Source: Marinobacter salexigens (GTDB lineage: Bacteria; Pseudomonadota; Gammaproteobacteria; Pseudomonadales; Oleiphilaceae). From it: DNA of 64,000 nt. Positions within the stretch are counted from its first letter, which is position 1. Every line of letters begins with the position of its first letter. The notes below the pieces were generated by a model, which searched no databases, was not told the DNA's origin, and saw only the letters and a list, made by a program, of their open reading frames with translations. The stretch covers positions 799,845 to 863,844 of the forward strand of contig NZ_JAHKPV010000021.1 in assembly GCF_018860765.1 (NCBI RefSeq), written 5' to 3'. Below, in pieces: positions 25,129-33,737 of this stretch. Position numbers and translations under genes: made by a program.

Positions 25129-27326
25129 AGTTAACTGCGCTCTTTTTTGGCTTGGTCTTATTGTTTACTGCGATGGGCACTGCTCAAGCCCAGCCCTTTA
25201 CGCTACCCGGCATTCCCGGGTTTTCGAGCCAAGCAGAAAAAGAAGAAACAGCTTCACCAGAAGAGCTGGAGAAGTCTCTTGAGGTAGCTATCCAGGCTCT
25301 GGAGGATGACGAAAACCGACGGGTGTTGGTGCAACAACTGAAGACCATTCAGGAGGGATTGCAGGCGGAGTCATCTCAAAGCGGCCAAGGAGCTTCCAAC
25401 GGAGAGGGGTTGTTGGGTGCTCTTGCCCTTTTGTTTGATCAAACCACTAATGCAGACAGTACTGCCGAAACACCTCTTGGCCAATGGAAGACGCATTTCC
25501 GTAATGCCTATGGCGCAGCTGAGAAGCTTCTGGCCAGCGCCTCCCATCGCGTGCTGGCAGAAACCGCGGCCGGGCTTGTTGTTTGGATAGCGGCACTCTG
25601 GGGTCTTTCACGCCTTGCTCGCCTGTTTTTTTCATGGCGAGGCTGGCCACTCACAATGCCAAGGCAACCTCGGCCCTGGATGTTAATCGCCCACTTTGTG
25701 CGGCGGATTGCGCCTTGGCTTCTTACCTTTGTTGCCCTTTTGGCCGGGTTGCCAACGTTTGGCATGTCTGAAGAGGCGCAAACCACTATTCTTATCCTGG
25801 CTTATGCAGCCTTGAGCGCGCGCGGATTAACATCGCTATTTGATGTGATGATTTCGATTTTCTCCAGCGGCCATCGCTTAGCGGCTGTTCAGATTTTGCG
25901 CCGCCGCATGCTCTTACCACTCTTTATTATCGGCGTACTGTTCGCTTTGGAGGATGCTCTTGGTACCAGTGAACTGACCGAGCCCTTGGGCAACGAACTG
26001 GCCAGTGCGCTTGCACTGATTTTTAGTGTAATCGCGGCCTTGCTCAGTTTTTATCTAATTATCCGCAATCGCCGCCCGGTCACACACTTGATCCGCAATC
26101 GCCCTTACAAACAGCGCCAAAACCAAGGTGTTTGGCGGGAAGTGACCGCTCTGTTGGCGAGGCTTTGGCATATCCCCATGCTGATGGCCATCAGCGCATC
26201 TGTAGTCGCTGTTTTTGTAAACGGCGGCGAAGCGGATGCAGCCCTGGGCAAGGCTATGGTTTGCGCACTACTGCTTGCGTTGACTCTCGCCCTTCAAGGG
26301 CTAATTGGCATTCAAGAGAACCGCCCGCAACATCAAGCGCTCAGCACGTTCAGCCGAAGGCTGGTACGTTTCGGTTACCGCCTAATACAAACGGCGGCGT
26401 GGCTACTGTTTTTTGAGCTGATATTGCAGATATGGGGCTTGTCTTTTCTCGGTTTGGGAGAAAAGCCACCTGTGAGCCCCGGGCTCGCAGGCAGTCTGAT
26501 TGGCATTATTTTTACCGGCTTGATTGCCAACCTAACATGGATCTTCGTGGATGAGCTTTTAGAAAGAGCCATGCGCGGCGGCGACCGTAAAAAGCGTATC
26601 AATCCGGCAAGAGCCCAAACAATTCTGCCTATTGCGCGAAACACGCTGCTCATAACAATCCTGATCATAGCCACATTGGTAGGCCTTTCTACCATCGGCG
26701 TTGATGTAACCCCTCTGTTGGCAGGTGCGGGTATTATTGGTTTGGCCGTTGGTTTTGGTGCGCAAACACTGGTGCAGGATTTGATTACCGGCCTGTTTAT
26801 TGTTGTTGAAGACTCAATGTCGGTAGGGGACTTTGTAGAAATCAACGGGTTCATGGGCACAGTGGAAGGTTTCAATATGCGCACCGTGCGCTTGCGGGAT
26901 CTTGAAGGCGTTGTTCATCACATCACGTTCAGCAAAATCAGTTCCATTCACAATATGTCCCGGCAATTTGGTATCGCTCTCATCAAAATCCGCATTCCCC
27001 GTGAATTGCCAATTGATGATGCCATTCTTTTAATGACGGAGACGGCCGAAGAACTGCGCACACTGCCAGATATGCGCTGGCTAATCTGGTCGCCGCTTGA
27101 AATGCAGGGTATTCACTCGTTTGAGGAAGGTTGCCCCGTGCTGCGTATGCGGATGCGCACTAAACCGGAGTATCAGTGGGATGTTTCCCGCGCCTTTAAC
27201 CTGCTACTTAAACGGCGCATGGAGGAGCGATACATTGATGTTGCGGCACCAAGGATTAGTGTTCAGATGGAAGGCGAAGGTGGTGCTAGGTCACCTTACG
27301 TGGATAGACGGGCGCCGGGGGTATGA
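25125..27326 (+). CDS. Large MscS-family mechanosensitive channel
   Basis: A 733-residue protein starting at a TTG that overlaps the previous stop (TTGA). A cleavable signal peptide ends near AQAQP. A periplasmic helical region (about 30-130) follows, then about ten membrane segments. The MscS pore helix is GVDVTPLLAGAGIIGLAVGF (about 525-545), followed by GAQTLVQDLITGLFIV and the beta domain VGDFVEINGFMGTVEGFNMR with RTVRLRDLEG. Such channels open on osmotic downshock to release solutes. The long N-terminus puts it in the MscK/YbdG-like large class. Coupling to an RNase-like enzyme is unusual. Confidence 0.9.
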   Translation: MKLTALFFGLVLLFTAMGTAQAQPFTLPGIPGFSSQAEKEETASPEELEKSLEVAIQALEDDENRRVLVQQLKTIQEGLQAESSQSGQGASNGEGLLGALALLFDQTTNADSTAETPLGQWKTHFRNAYGAAEKLLASASHRVLAETAAGLVVWIAALWGLSRLARLFFSWRGWPLTMPRQPRPWMLIAHFVRRIAPWLLTFVALLAGLPTFGMSEEAQTTILILAYAALSARGLTSLFDVMISIFSSGHRLAAVQILRRRMLLPLFIIGVLFALEDALGTSELTEPLGNELASALALIFSVIAALLSFYLIIRNRRPVTHLIRNRPYKQRQNQGVWREVTALLARLWHIPMLMAISASVVAVFVNGGEADAALGKAMVCALLLALTLALQGLIGIQENRPQHQALSTFSRRLVRFGYRLIQTAAWLLFFELILQIWGLSFLGLGEKPPVSPGLAGSLIGIIFTGLIANLTWIFVDELLERAMRGGDRKKRINPARAQTILPIARNTLLITILIIATLVGLSTIGVDVTPLLAGAGIIGLAVGFGAQTLVQDLITGLFIVVEDSMSVGDFVEINGFMGTVEGFNMRTVRLRDLEGVVHHITFSKISSIHNMSRQFGIALIKIRIPRELPIDDAILLMTETAEELRTLPDMRWLIWSPLEMQGIHSFEEGCPVLRMRMRTKPEYQWDVSRAFNLLLKRRMEERYIDVAAPRISVQMEGEGGARSPYVDRRAPGV

Positions 27327-27357
27327 CTTGAGAATCACATCTATATGAAAATCAGAC

Positions 27358-27861
27358 CTACCAGCGACAAATGCTAGATATATCGTGAGTAAAAGTTTGG
27401 TTCTCTACTTTTGTAAAATGATGAACTATCTCCTCGTCCTCAAGACTACAGTTAAGGTGTGCCAGTTTTTCCGTTATTACAGCCTCTCCGGTGACTCTTG
27501 CGGTAACATAGTGCCAAAGAACATATTTCTCTCCTCCCTGTTGAGCAACAACAACCTGCCTTAGCCTATCTTCAACAAGTGGCTTACCCGGCGTTCTGGA
27601 CTTAGTTGTCCAAGGCGGAAAGCTGAACACTCCATTCTTATCGGTATAGGTTTCCTGTGTTTCAGCGGTATCATATGTCGCAGCACGAATAATTTTCAGA
27701 CCTTGAACTGGCGCTCCGGCTTGCTCAACTCTTCCCCTGACCTTAGGGAAAAGAAGAACATCGAATTTCTTTAAAAACCCAAACATCCCAGCGTTCCCTT
27801 CATTTAAAAATACAAAGAACATCGCCAGTATCAGCCCACACCGACGCAATACTGAAGTCAT
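27358..27861 (-). CDS. Secreted DUF6795-like protein
   Basis: The Met at 27861 has a GGAA ribosome site and gives a 167-residue protein. The upstream in-frame Met has none. A signal peptide (LILAMFFVFLNEGNA) is followed by a single transthyretin-like beta-sandwich: KVRGRVEQAGAPVQGLKIIR, then YTDKNGVFSFPPW. This matches carboxypeptidase-regulatory-like modules of the DUF6795 kind, with two conserved cysteines near the end (LNCSLE, SSICRW) likely to form a disulfide. It is periplasmic or secreted; function unknown. It is convergent with the MscS gene, 31 bases from its stop. Confidence 0.7.
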   Translation of the reverse strand: MTSVLRRCGLILAMFFVFLNEGNAGMFGFLKKFDVLLFPKVRGRVEQAGAPVQGLKIIRAATYDTAETQETYTDKNGVFSFPPWTTKSRTPGKPLVEDRLRQVVVAQQGGEKYVLWHYVTARVTGEAVITEKLAHLNCSLEDEEIVHHFTKVENQTFTHDISSICRW

Positions 27862-28013
27862 AGTGAATTCCGAATGTACCAACGCCTTGCGAATATACAT
27901 CGCTTGGGCGAAATCATGTGGGAGTGATCCCAGCCGGGCTGAAAAAGCAGCTTGTTCTTACCACCCCACACTGAAACAATTGGCGCGACAACTCCCTTCT
28001 CATATGGTCCATC

Positions 28014-28280
28014 ATGAAACTATTAGTCCGTAATCTCGCACGCACAACCACAGAACAGGAAATTCAAGAGCTGTTTTCAGCCCATGGCACGGTTGCTGAG
28101 TGTACTTTGGTACTGGATAAAGAAACCGGAAAGTCCAAAGGCTTCGGCTTTGTGGAAATGCCGAATGCTAAGGAAGCCAAGATGGCCAAGGCGCAACTGA
28201 ACGAAACCCGTGTGGGAACAAACAGAATTCGGGTGAAGTTCGCTCAGGATAAGGAACAGCAACCCGATACGAAAAGCTGA
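28014..28280 (+). CDS. RRM-domain RNA-binding protein
   Basis: An 88-residue single RNA-recognition-motif protein with RNP2 (KLLVRNLA) and RNP1 (KSKGFGFVEM) intact and the usual aromatic residues in place. Small RRM proteins of bacteria bind single-stranded RNA, and several are cold-induced, but the target here is unknown. The C-terminus is short and charged (QDKEQQPDTKS). It is monocistronic and convergent with the YkgJ-like gene, with 4 bases between stops. Confidence 0.92.
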   Translation: MKLLVRNLARTTTEQEIQELFSAHGTVAECTLVLDKETGKSKGFGFVEMPNAKEAKMAKAQLNETRVGTNRIRVKFAQDKEQQPDTKS

Positions 28281-28284
28281 CGCT

Positions 28285-28563
28285 TTACGTTATTGGCTCG
28301 TTGGCAGTGCGCTCTTCTATACATTCGTAGCCGCCCATTTCAAACTCGCGGCAAATAAATGGCCGCTTCTCGTATATCGAGCACGACATGGTGGTGCGGT
28401 CCAACGCCGCACACCAGCCGTCGTCCAATCGCGCCATAGTTCTGCCGCCCCACTGATCTGTTTCAATAAAGCGCTCTGGCACGCCTGTCTCGGTGATTAG
28501 CATTACTTCCAGCCTACAGCAGCAGGCTTGGCAGTTTGAGCAGCTAATACCGGGGTCGGTCAT
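28285..28563 (-). CDS. YkgJ-family cysteine-cluster protein
   Basis: About 92 residues. Eight cysteines appear in the family pattern: CSNCQACCCRLEV near the start, WCAALDRTTMSCSIYEKRPFICREFEMG later and YEC near the end. YkgJ-like proteins are thought to bind an Fe-S cluster or zinc; the reaction is unknown. A TTG at 28575 overlaps the stop of the diaminopimelate dehydrogenase gene (TTGA) and is in frame, so the start is uncertain; the ATG at 28563 is chosen. Either way it is the last gene after ddh and likely co-transcribed with it. Confidence 0.82.
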   Translation of the reverse strand: MTDPGISCSNCQACCCRLEVMLITETGVPERFIETDQWGGRTMARLDDGWCAALDRTTMSCSIYEKRPFICREFEMGGYECIEERTANEPIT

Positions 28564-28571
28564 GTAAGGTA

Positions 28572-29558
28572 TCAAAGCAGGTCTTTGCGCAATTGCGCTG
28601 GGGTTTTGGGTGACAGCAAGCCCGGAGCCACATCAAATACAGATCTGGCACCGGTTTCGCCCGCTTGGGCCATTTTATGAACCGCGCGTGTGTAGGCTAC
28701 CAGTACACTGGCGGTGAATTCCGGGTTGCTGCCAAGGGCCAGCGAGTACTCAATGGACTGCTTGCTCTGGGTGCCAGTATCACCACTGCGAATCACAAAG
28801 CCGCCGTGGGGCATGGCGCTGTGCTCTGCGGCAAAGGTGGCTTCATCAATGAAGTTAACCGTGGTATCAAACGGCTCAAAATAGTCCGGCATGGTGACTA
28901 TGCTGTTGCGCACTGTGTCTTCATCGGCACCGTCTTCAAGAACAATGAAGCATTCCCGCACATGCTTTTCACGTGTGGTCAGCTCTGGCTGTTCACCGTT
29001 GCGAACTCGTGCGATGGCGTCTTGAGATGGCAAGGTGTATTGCACGCCTTTTTTAACACCCTCCACACGACGCACTGCATCCGAGTGACCCTGACTCAAG
29101 CCTTTGCCCCAGAAGGTGTAGGTTTCGCCTTGCGGCAAAATAGTTTCACCAAACAAGCGGTTCAGTGAGAACAAGCCGGGGTCCCAGCCCACAGACATAA
29201 GCGCCAACTTGCCGGCCTTGCGAGCAGGCTCATCCAGTGCTGCGTGGTATTCGTTCACTTTGGCATGGGTGTCAAAGCTGTCGACGGTGTTGAAGAACTG
29301 TGCCAGATAAGGCCCATGCTCCGGCAGATCGGCCTTTGAGCCGCCGCAAAGAATCATTACATCAACGTCGTTCTGGTACTGCTCAATATCGGCCATGGCA
29401 TAAACCGGCACTTTGCCATCCAGAAGAGCCACACTGGAGGGTTCGCGGCGGCTGAACACACCCACCAGCTGCATATCCGGGTTCTGCGCCAACGCAGCTT
29501 CTACACCTCTACCCAGATTGCCGTACCCAGCAATGGCCACTCTAATCTTGTCTGCCAT
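28572..29558 (-). CDS. ddh: meso-Diaminopimelate D-dehydrogenase
   Basis: The Met at 29558 (MADKIRVAIAGYGNLG) follows an AGGG site and gives 328 residues; the frame is open upstream without a good start. The Rossmann motif GYGNLGRG, the NADP-side FSRRE, and the substrate blocks SVGWDPGLFSLNRL, FWGKGLSQGHSDAVRR and GGFVIRSGD agree with meso-DAP dehydrogenase. It interconverts meso-2,6-diaminopimelate and L-tetrahydrodipicolinate with NADP+, a one-step shortcut of lysine/cell-wall precursor synthesis. This is a minority pathway in Gammaproteobacteria, which mainly use succinylase genes, so this copy may be for DAP turnover. The next gene upstream is the OsmC-YcaO fusion. Confidence 0.9.
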   Translation of the reverse strand: MADKIRVAIAGYGNLGRGVEAALAQNPDMQLVGVFSRREPSSVALLDGKVPVYAMADIEQYQNDVDVMILCGGSKADLPEHGPYLAQFFNTVDSFDTHAKVNEYHAALDEPARKAGKLALMSVGWDPGLFSLNRLFGETILPQGETYTFWGKGLSQGHSDAVRRVEGVKKGVQYTLPSQDAIARVRNGEQPELTTREKHVRECFIVLEDGADEDTVRNSIVTMPDYFEPFDTTVNFIDEATFAAEHSAMPHGGFVIRSGDTGTQSKQSIEYSLALGSNPEFTASVLVAYTRAVHKMAQAGETGARSVFDVAPGLLSPKTPAQLRKDLL

Positions 29559-29663
29559 GTTGATTAACCCTGTACCGTTAAAAAATCTGCGTGGGAAGCT
29601 CGCCACATATGCCGGAGCGAGCCCCAAGAACTGAAAGAATGGTGACGAGAGGTATTATTAACG

Positions 29664-31868
29664 TCAAGCCCTCGTATACGACAGCTCAATTCCTGCCTTG
29701 GCAGCACGCGCTGCGTGCAGCTTTTTGTAGCTTTCGATCAAGCGTAGGTGCCTGTCCAGCCCTTCGAGCTGCATATTGGTTGGGGTCAGGCCATAGAAGC
29801 GGATGCTGCCATCTACTGAGCCGACTACCGCGTCCATAACCTCGTCCCCAAACATGCGCCGAAAGTTAAACAGGTAATCATTCAGCTCAAGCTCTTCATC
29901 CAGAGTGACTTCCAGCACTGCGCAAACGGCTTGATAGAAGAGCCCTCGCTCAACGGTGTTGTCGTTGAACTGCAGGAACATTTCCACCCGCTCCAGCGCG
30001 TCTTCGTATTGCTTGAGCGCCAGATTGATTAGCAGTTTCAATTCCAGAATAGTGAGCTGGCCCCACACGGTGTTTTCATCAAACTCAATGCCGATCAGGG
30101 TGATGATGTCTGTATAATCGTCTATCTGACTATCGTCCAGTCGCTCTACCAAGGCAGCTAGCTGTTCATCACTCAGGATGTGTAGATTAAGAATATCTTC
30201 TCGATAATCCAAAGCCCGATTGGTGTTATCCCAGATCAGATCTTCTACCTGATACACTTCGGAGTAACCCGGCACCAGCATGCGACAAACCGGGGCGCCC
30301 AGATCGTCGTATGTCGCGGTATATACTTCGTGACCCATGTCTTCAATGATTCCGAACAGTGTAGCGGCTTCTTCTTCGGTGGTGCCCGTGAAGTCCCACT
30401 CCTGAAAATCTATATCCGCCTTAGCACTGAAGAAACGCCAGGACATCACGCCGCTGGAATCAATAAAGTGCTCCACATAATTGTTGGGCTCTGTGATGGC
30501 TAGGCTGTTAAACGTAGGCGGAAGAAAATCATTGAGACCCTCAAAGCTGCGGCCTTGCATCAATTCGGTAAGGCTGCGTTCCAGAGCAACTTCCATGTTT
30601 GGATGGGCACCGAAAGACGCAAACACACCGCCGGTTTTCGGGTTCATCAGCGTCACGTTAGCAACCGGGAACTGGCCACCGAGTGACGCATCCTTCACCA
30701 GTATGGGGAAACCCTGCGCCTCTAGCGCCCTTACCCCCTCAAGAATATTCGGGTACTTTTCCAGAACATGCGTAGGCACATCTGGCAGGGCAATTTCTTC
30801 CTGAATAATCTGCTTTTTCACAGCCCTTTCGAGGATTTCCGATAGGCATTGAACCTGTGCTTCCGCCAAGGTATTGCCTGCGCTCATGCCATTACTGAGA
30901 AACAGGTTTTCAATAAGGTTGGTCGGAAAGTAAACGGGCACGCCGTCGGAGTGACGCACGTAGGGCAGCGCACATATTCCGCGATCCAGACGGCCGGAGT
31001 TGGTGTCGATCAGATTGGAGCCTTGTAGTTCGCCATCCGGGTTATAAATGGCCAGGCAGTGATCGTCCAGAATGCCTTCCGGTAATTCATCATTAGGGCC
31101 AGGCTTGAACCAGCGCTCTCTCGGGTAATGCACGAACTCGCTGTTGGCGATGTCCTCACCAAAAAACTGGTCGTTGTAGAAGAAGTTGCAGTTCAAGCGC
31201 TCAACAAACTCCCCCAGCGCCGAACACAAAGCGCTTTCTTTGGTCGAGCCCTTGCCGTTGGTGAAGCACATGGGTGAGGCTGCATCACGCATGTGCAGAG
31301 ACCATACGTGGGGGACAATGTTGCGCCAGGAAGCAATTTCGATCTTCATGCCCAAATCAGCCAAAATGCCGCTCATATTGGCAATGGTTTGCTCCAGCGG
31401 AAGGTCTTTACCTTCTATATAGGTATTCTCACCTTCTGGCTGGATCGTCAACAGCGCTTGGGCGTCTTCATCCAGATTATCGACAATTTCAATCTGGAAA
31501 TCCGGGCCGGTTTGCACAACTTTCTTAACCGTGCAGCGATCGATGGAGCGCACGATTCCTTGGCGGTGCTTTTCGGGCAGATCATCGGGCAGCTCAACCT
31601 GAATTTTGAAAATCTGTTTGTAGCGGTTTTCCGGGTCAACAATGTTGTTCTGAGACAGGCGGATGTTATCCGTAGGAATGTCCCTCGCCACACAGTACAC
31701 CTTCACAAAATAAGCGGCGCACAGGGCTGATGAAGCCAGAAAATAGTCAAAAGGGCCAGGTGCCGAGCCGTCGCCTTTATAGCGAACGGGCTGGTCGGCA
31801 ATCACCGAGAAGTCATCAAACTTGGCTTCAACTCGGAGGTTGTCGAGATAATTGACGTTGATTTCCAT
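29664..31868 (-). CDS. OsmC domain-YcaO domain fusion protein
   Basis: About 734 residues. Residues about 1-135 are an OsmC-like domain (VRYKGDGSAPGPFDYFLASSALCAAYFVK with the second Cys in DRCTVKKVV), a thiol-peroxidase fold. Residues about 155-560 are a YcaO domain: GKGSTKESALCSALGEFVERL, then SNGMSAGNTLAEAQVQCLSEILERAV with the ATP/Mg-binding Glu-rich helix, and PLP-free C-terminal blocks. The last 180 residues are helical (TPR-like), as in E. coli YcaO. YcaO enzymes phosphorylate peptide backbones to make azolines or thioamides; E. coli YcaO aids RimO methylthiolation of S12. The OsmC fusion suggests redox or thiol delivery. The start ATG (31868) is preferred to the TTG at 31883. Confidence 0.9.
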   Translation of the reverse strand: MEINVNYLDNLRVEAKFDDFSVIADQPVRYKGDGSAPGPFDYFLASSALCAAYFVKVYCVARDIPTDNIRLSQNNIVDPENRYKQIFKIQVELPDDLPEKHRQGIVRSIDRCTVKKVVQTGPDFQIEIVDNLDEDAQALLTIQPEGENTYIEGKDLPLEQTIANMSGILADLGMKIEIASWRNIVPHVWSLHMRDAASPMCFTNGKGSTKESALCSALGEFVERLNCNFFYNDQFFGEDIANSEFVHYPRERWFKPGPNDELPEGILDDHCLAIYNPDGELQGSNLIDTNSGRLDRGICALPYVRHSDGVPVYFPTNLIENLFLSNGMSAGNTLAEAQVQCLSEILERAVKKQIIQEEIALPDVPTHVLEKYPNILEGVRALEAQGFPILVKDASLGGQFPVANVTLMNPKTGGVFASFGAHPNMEVALERSLTELMQGRSFEGLNDFLPPTFNSLAITEPNNYVEHFIDSSGVMSWRFFSAKADIDFQEWDFTGTTEEEAATLFGIIEDMGHEVYTATYDDLGAPVCRMLVPGYSEVYQVEDLIWDNTNRALDYREDILNLHILSDEQLAALVERLDDSQIDDYTDIITLIGIEFDENTVWGQLTILELKLLINLALKQYEDALERVEMFLQFNDNTVERGLFYQAVCAVLEVTLDEELELNDYLFNFRRMFGDEVMDAVVGSVDGSIRFYGLTPTNMQLEGLDRHLRLIESYKKLHAARAAKAGIELSYTRA

Positions 31869-32152
31869 TGCGAGGGTACTCAATTTGAAGAATTTGGCGC
31901 GGAACGCGCCTTAGATCGCTGCCTATTATCCAGTTTTTTTCACCCCTCGTCTTTTCAAATCCATGAAATTCCGACTCATCGGAAAGAGGATGATTTATGA
32001 TTAACCAGACTGACCGGTAAGCTAATGGTGAAACAGCCCACGCTGATAGTATGCAGCGATGTAGGCAGCACAAAACGAAAGCGGACTACCGAAAATAAAT
32101 CCATCCCGATTTTCGTTGTTCAAATTCTAACTGCTCAACTGGACGCGGCCAA

Positions 32153-33559
32153 ATGACATCGGAGTATCGCTATCAAGCGTTGGAAAACTGGTTAGTGCAA
32201 GGTATTCGTGAACACCGCTGGCGGTTGGGCGAGCGCTTACCATCCATTCGGACATTATGCCAAGAGCGAGGCCTTTCGAAAGCGACGGTTCAACACGCAC
32301 TGCAAAGATTGGAGGCGCAGGGGCTAGTTGAAGCCCGGCCCAAGGCTGGTTACTTCGTAACCTTACCGCTGCGAGACACAAACAAACCGCTCATCTTTGG
32401 CCGAATTGAACCGCCTCGACCGGTCACCGTGAGCGAGTTGTTCCTTGACATAATGAGGCGTTGTGCGGCTTTTGATCTATTGCCAGACCTAAGTGTCGGG
32501 AAGCTACCGCCAGGCATTGTGAGCCTGAACCGTTCGATTGGCCGGGCATTGCGACGCCAACGAGGTGAGCATCACCAATATTATGATGCTCCGGCTGGCG
32601 TTCCATGTTTTCGAGAGCAACTTGTCTCTCACTACGCTAAGCGAGGCTGGGCGGCCCGGTTTGACCAATTGTGTGTCACCTCAGGCTGTCAACATGCCCT
32701 ATTTCTAGCCCTGATGGCATGCTGCAATCGTGGTGATATCGTTGCGATCGAGTCGCCGGGGTTTTATGGCGCGTTGCAACTGTTAGAGCAACTAGGGCTT
32801 CAGGTGGTCGAGGTGCCGAGCTCTATCGAAACCGGTATCGACACCGACGCACTGGAAGAGATTCTGGCGCGTTGGAAGGTCAGGGCTTGTATTGTAACAC
32901 CTGCATACGCCACACCCGGCGGCGCGCTGATGCCACTGAGCGCGAAGAAACGTCTTATTGAGTTGGCGAACGTTCATGATCTAGCAATTATAGAAGACGA
33001 TATATACGCTGACACGGCATTGCACGGTACGCCGGACCCGCTCAAAGCAATGGATCAGGACGAACGTGTCATTCTCTGCAGTTCCTTTTCCAAAAGTCTT
33101 TCCCGTGACCTTCGACTTGGCTGGGTGTCTGGTGGGCGTTGGCATGATCGTATTTTACATCTAAAGCTGGTGACGCAGTTGGCCACCAGCCGCTACCTTC
33201 AAGAAGGTGTAGCTGAGTATATGGCTGATGGAAGCTTAGGTTCGCATCTTCGCCGGCAACGGAACGAGCTTCGTATTAACCGGGATCACCTGATAGCGTC
33301 GCTACAGGCTTGGCCCTGCGAAGTGCGTGTTAGCAACCCTCTGGGTGGGCTGGCGATTTGGGCTGAGCTGGCTGAACATGTAGACACACTGGCAGCCTAT
33401 CTGCCGGCCCTAGATCGCGGAGTGGTTATCACACCAGGCCCTCTATTTTCAGCCTCAGGTCAGTTTCGGAATTGTTTGAGAATTAGCTATGCCCACCCCT
33501 GGAACAACGCTCGCTCTCAAGCCCTAGCAAGCTTGCCAGAGCTACTTTTACAGCGTTGA
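32153..33559 (+). CDS. MocR/GntR-type regulator with aminotransferase-like domain
   Basis: A 468-residue regulator. The N-terminal GntR winged helix is at about 5-70 (GERLPSIRTLCQERGLSKATVQHALQRLEAQGLV). An aminotransferase class I/II fold follows from about 110 to 460, with the PLP-binding Lys in SSFSKSLSRDLRLGW and the Asp/Tyr in IIEDDIYAD. MocR proteins bind PLP or an amino-group ligand and usually control a neighbouring gene. It is divergent from the OsmC-YcaO/ddh set, so those genes are plausible targets, and an amino compound of the DAP/lysine kind would be a reasonable ligand. No clear operator was seen in the 284-bp gap. Confidence 0.92.
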   Translation: MTSEYRYQALENWLVQGIREHRWRLGERLPSIRTLCQERGLSKATVQHALQRLEAQGLVEARPKAGYFVTLPLRDTNKPLIFGRIEPPRPVTVSELFLDIMRRCAAFDLLPDLSVGKLPPGIVSLNRSIGRALRRQRGEHHQYYDAPAGVPCFREQLVSHYAKRGWAARFDQLCVTSGCQHALFLALMACCNRGDIVAIESPGFYGALQLLEQLGLQVVEVPSSIETGIDTDALEEILARWKVRACIVTPAYATPGGALMPLSAKKRLIELANVHDLAIIEDDIYADTALHGTPDPLKAMDQDERVILCSSFSKSLSRDLRLGWVSGGRWHDRILHLKLVTQLATSRYLQEGVAEYMADGSLGSHLRRQRNELRINRDHLIASLQAWPCEVRVSNPLGGLAIWAELAEHVDTLAAYLPALDRGVVITPGPLFSASGQFRNCLRISYAHPWNNARSQALASLPELLLQR

Positions 33560-33737
33560 CCGAATAACAATAGCCGCTTCCATCTCCCTTTACCGCCGCA
33601 GTTGGCAAGTATTATATTAAGCTGGGCCCAGCACATCTGTACCTATTGGCTTTTAAAAAATTGAGCCTGTACCGACCATGGCCCCAAGCGTACTCTCTCT
33701 CCATTACACCTTGGCATCACGCCGGAGAGAATGACTC

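Noticed and set aside
33560..33737. Anaerobic (FNR) box before ccoG
   Set aside because: No match to TTGAT-N4-ATCAA is visible in the 178-base gap.
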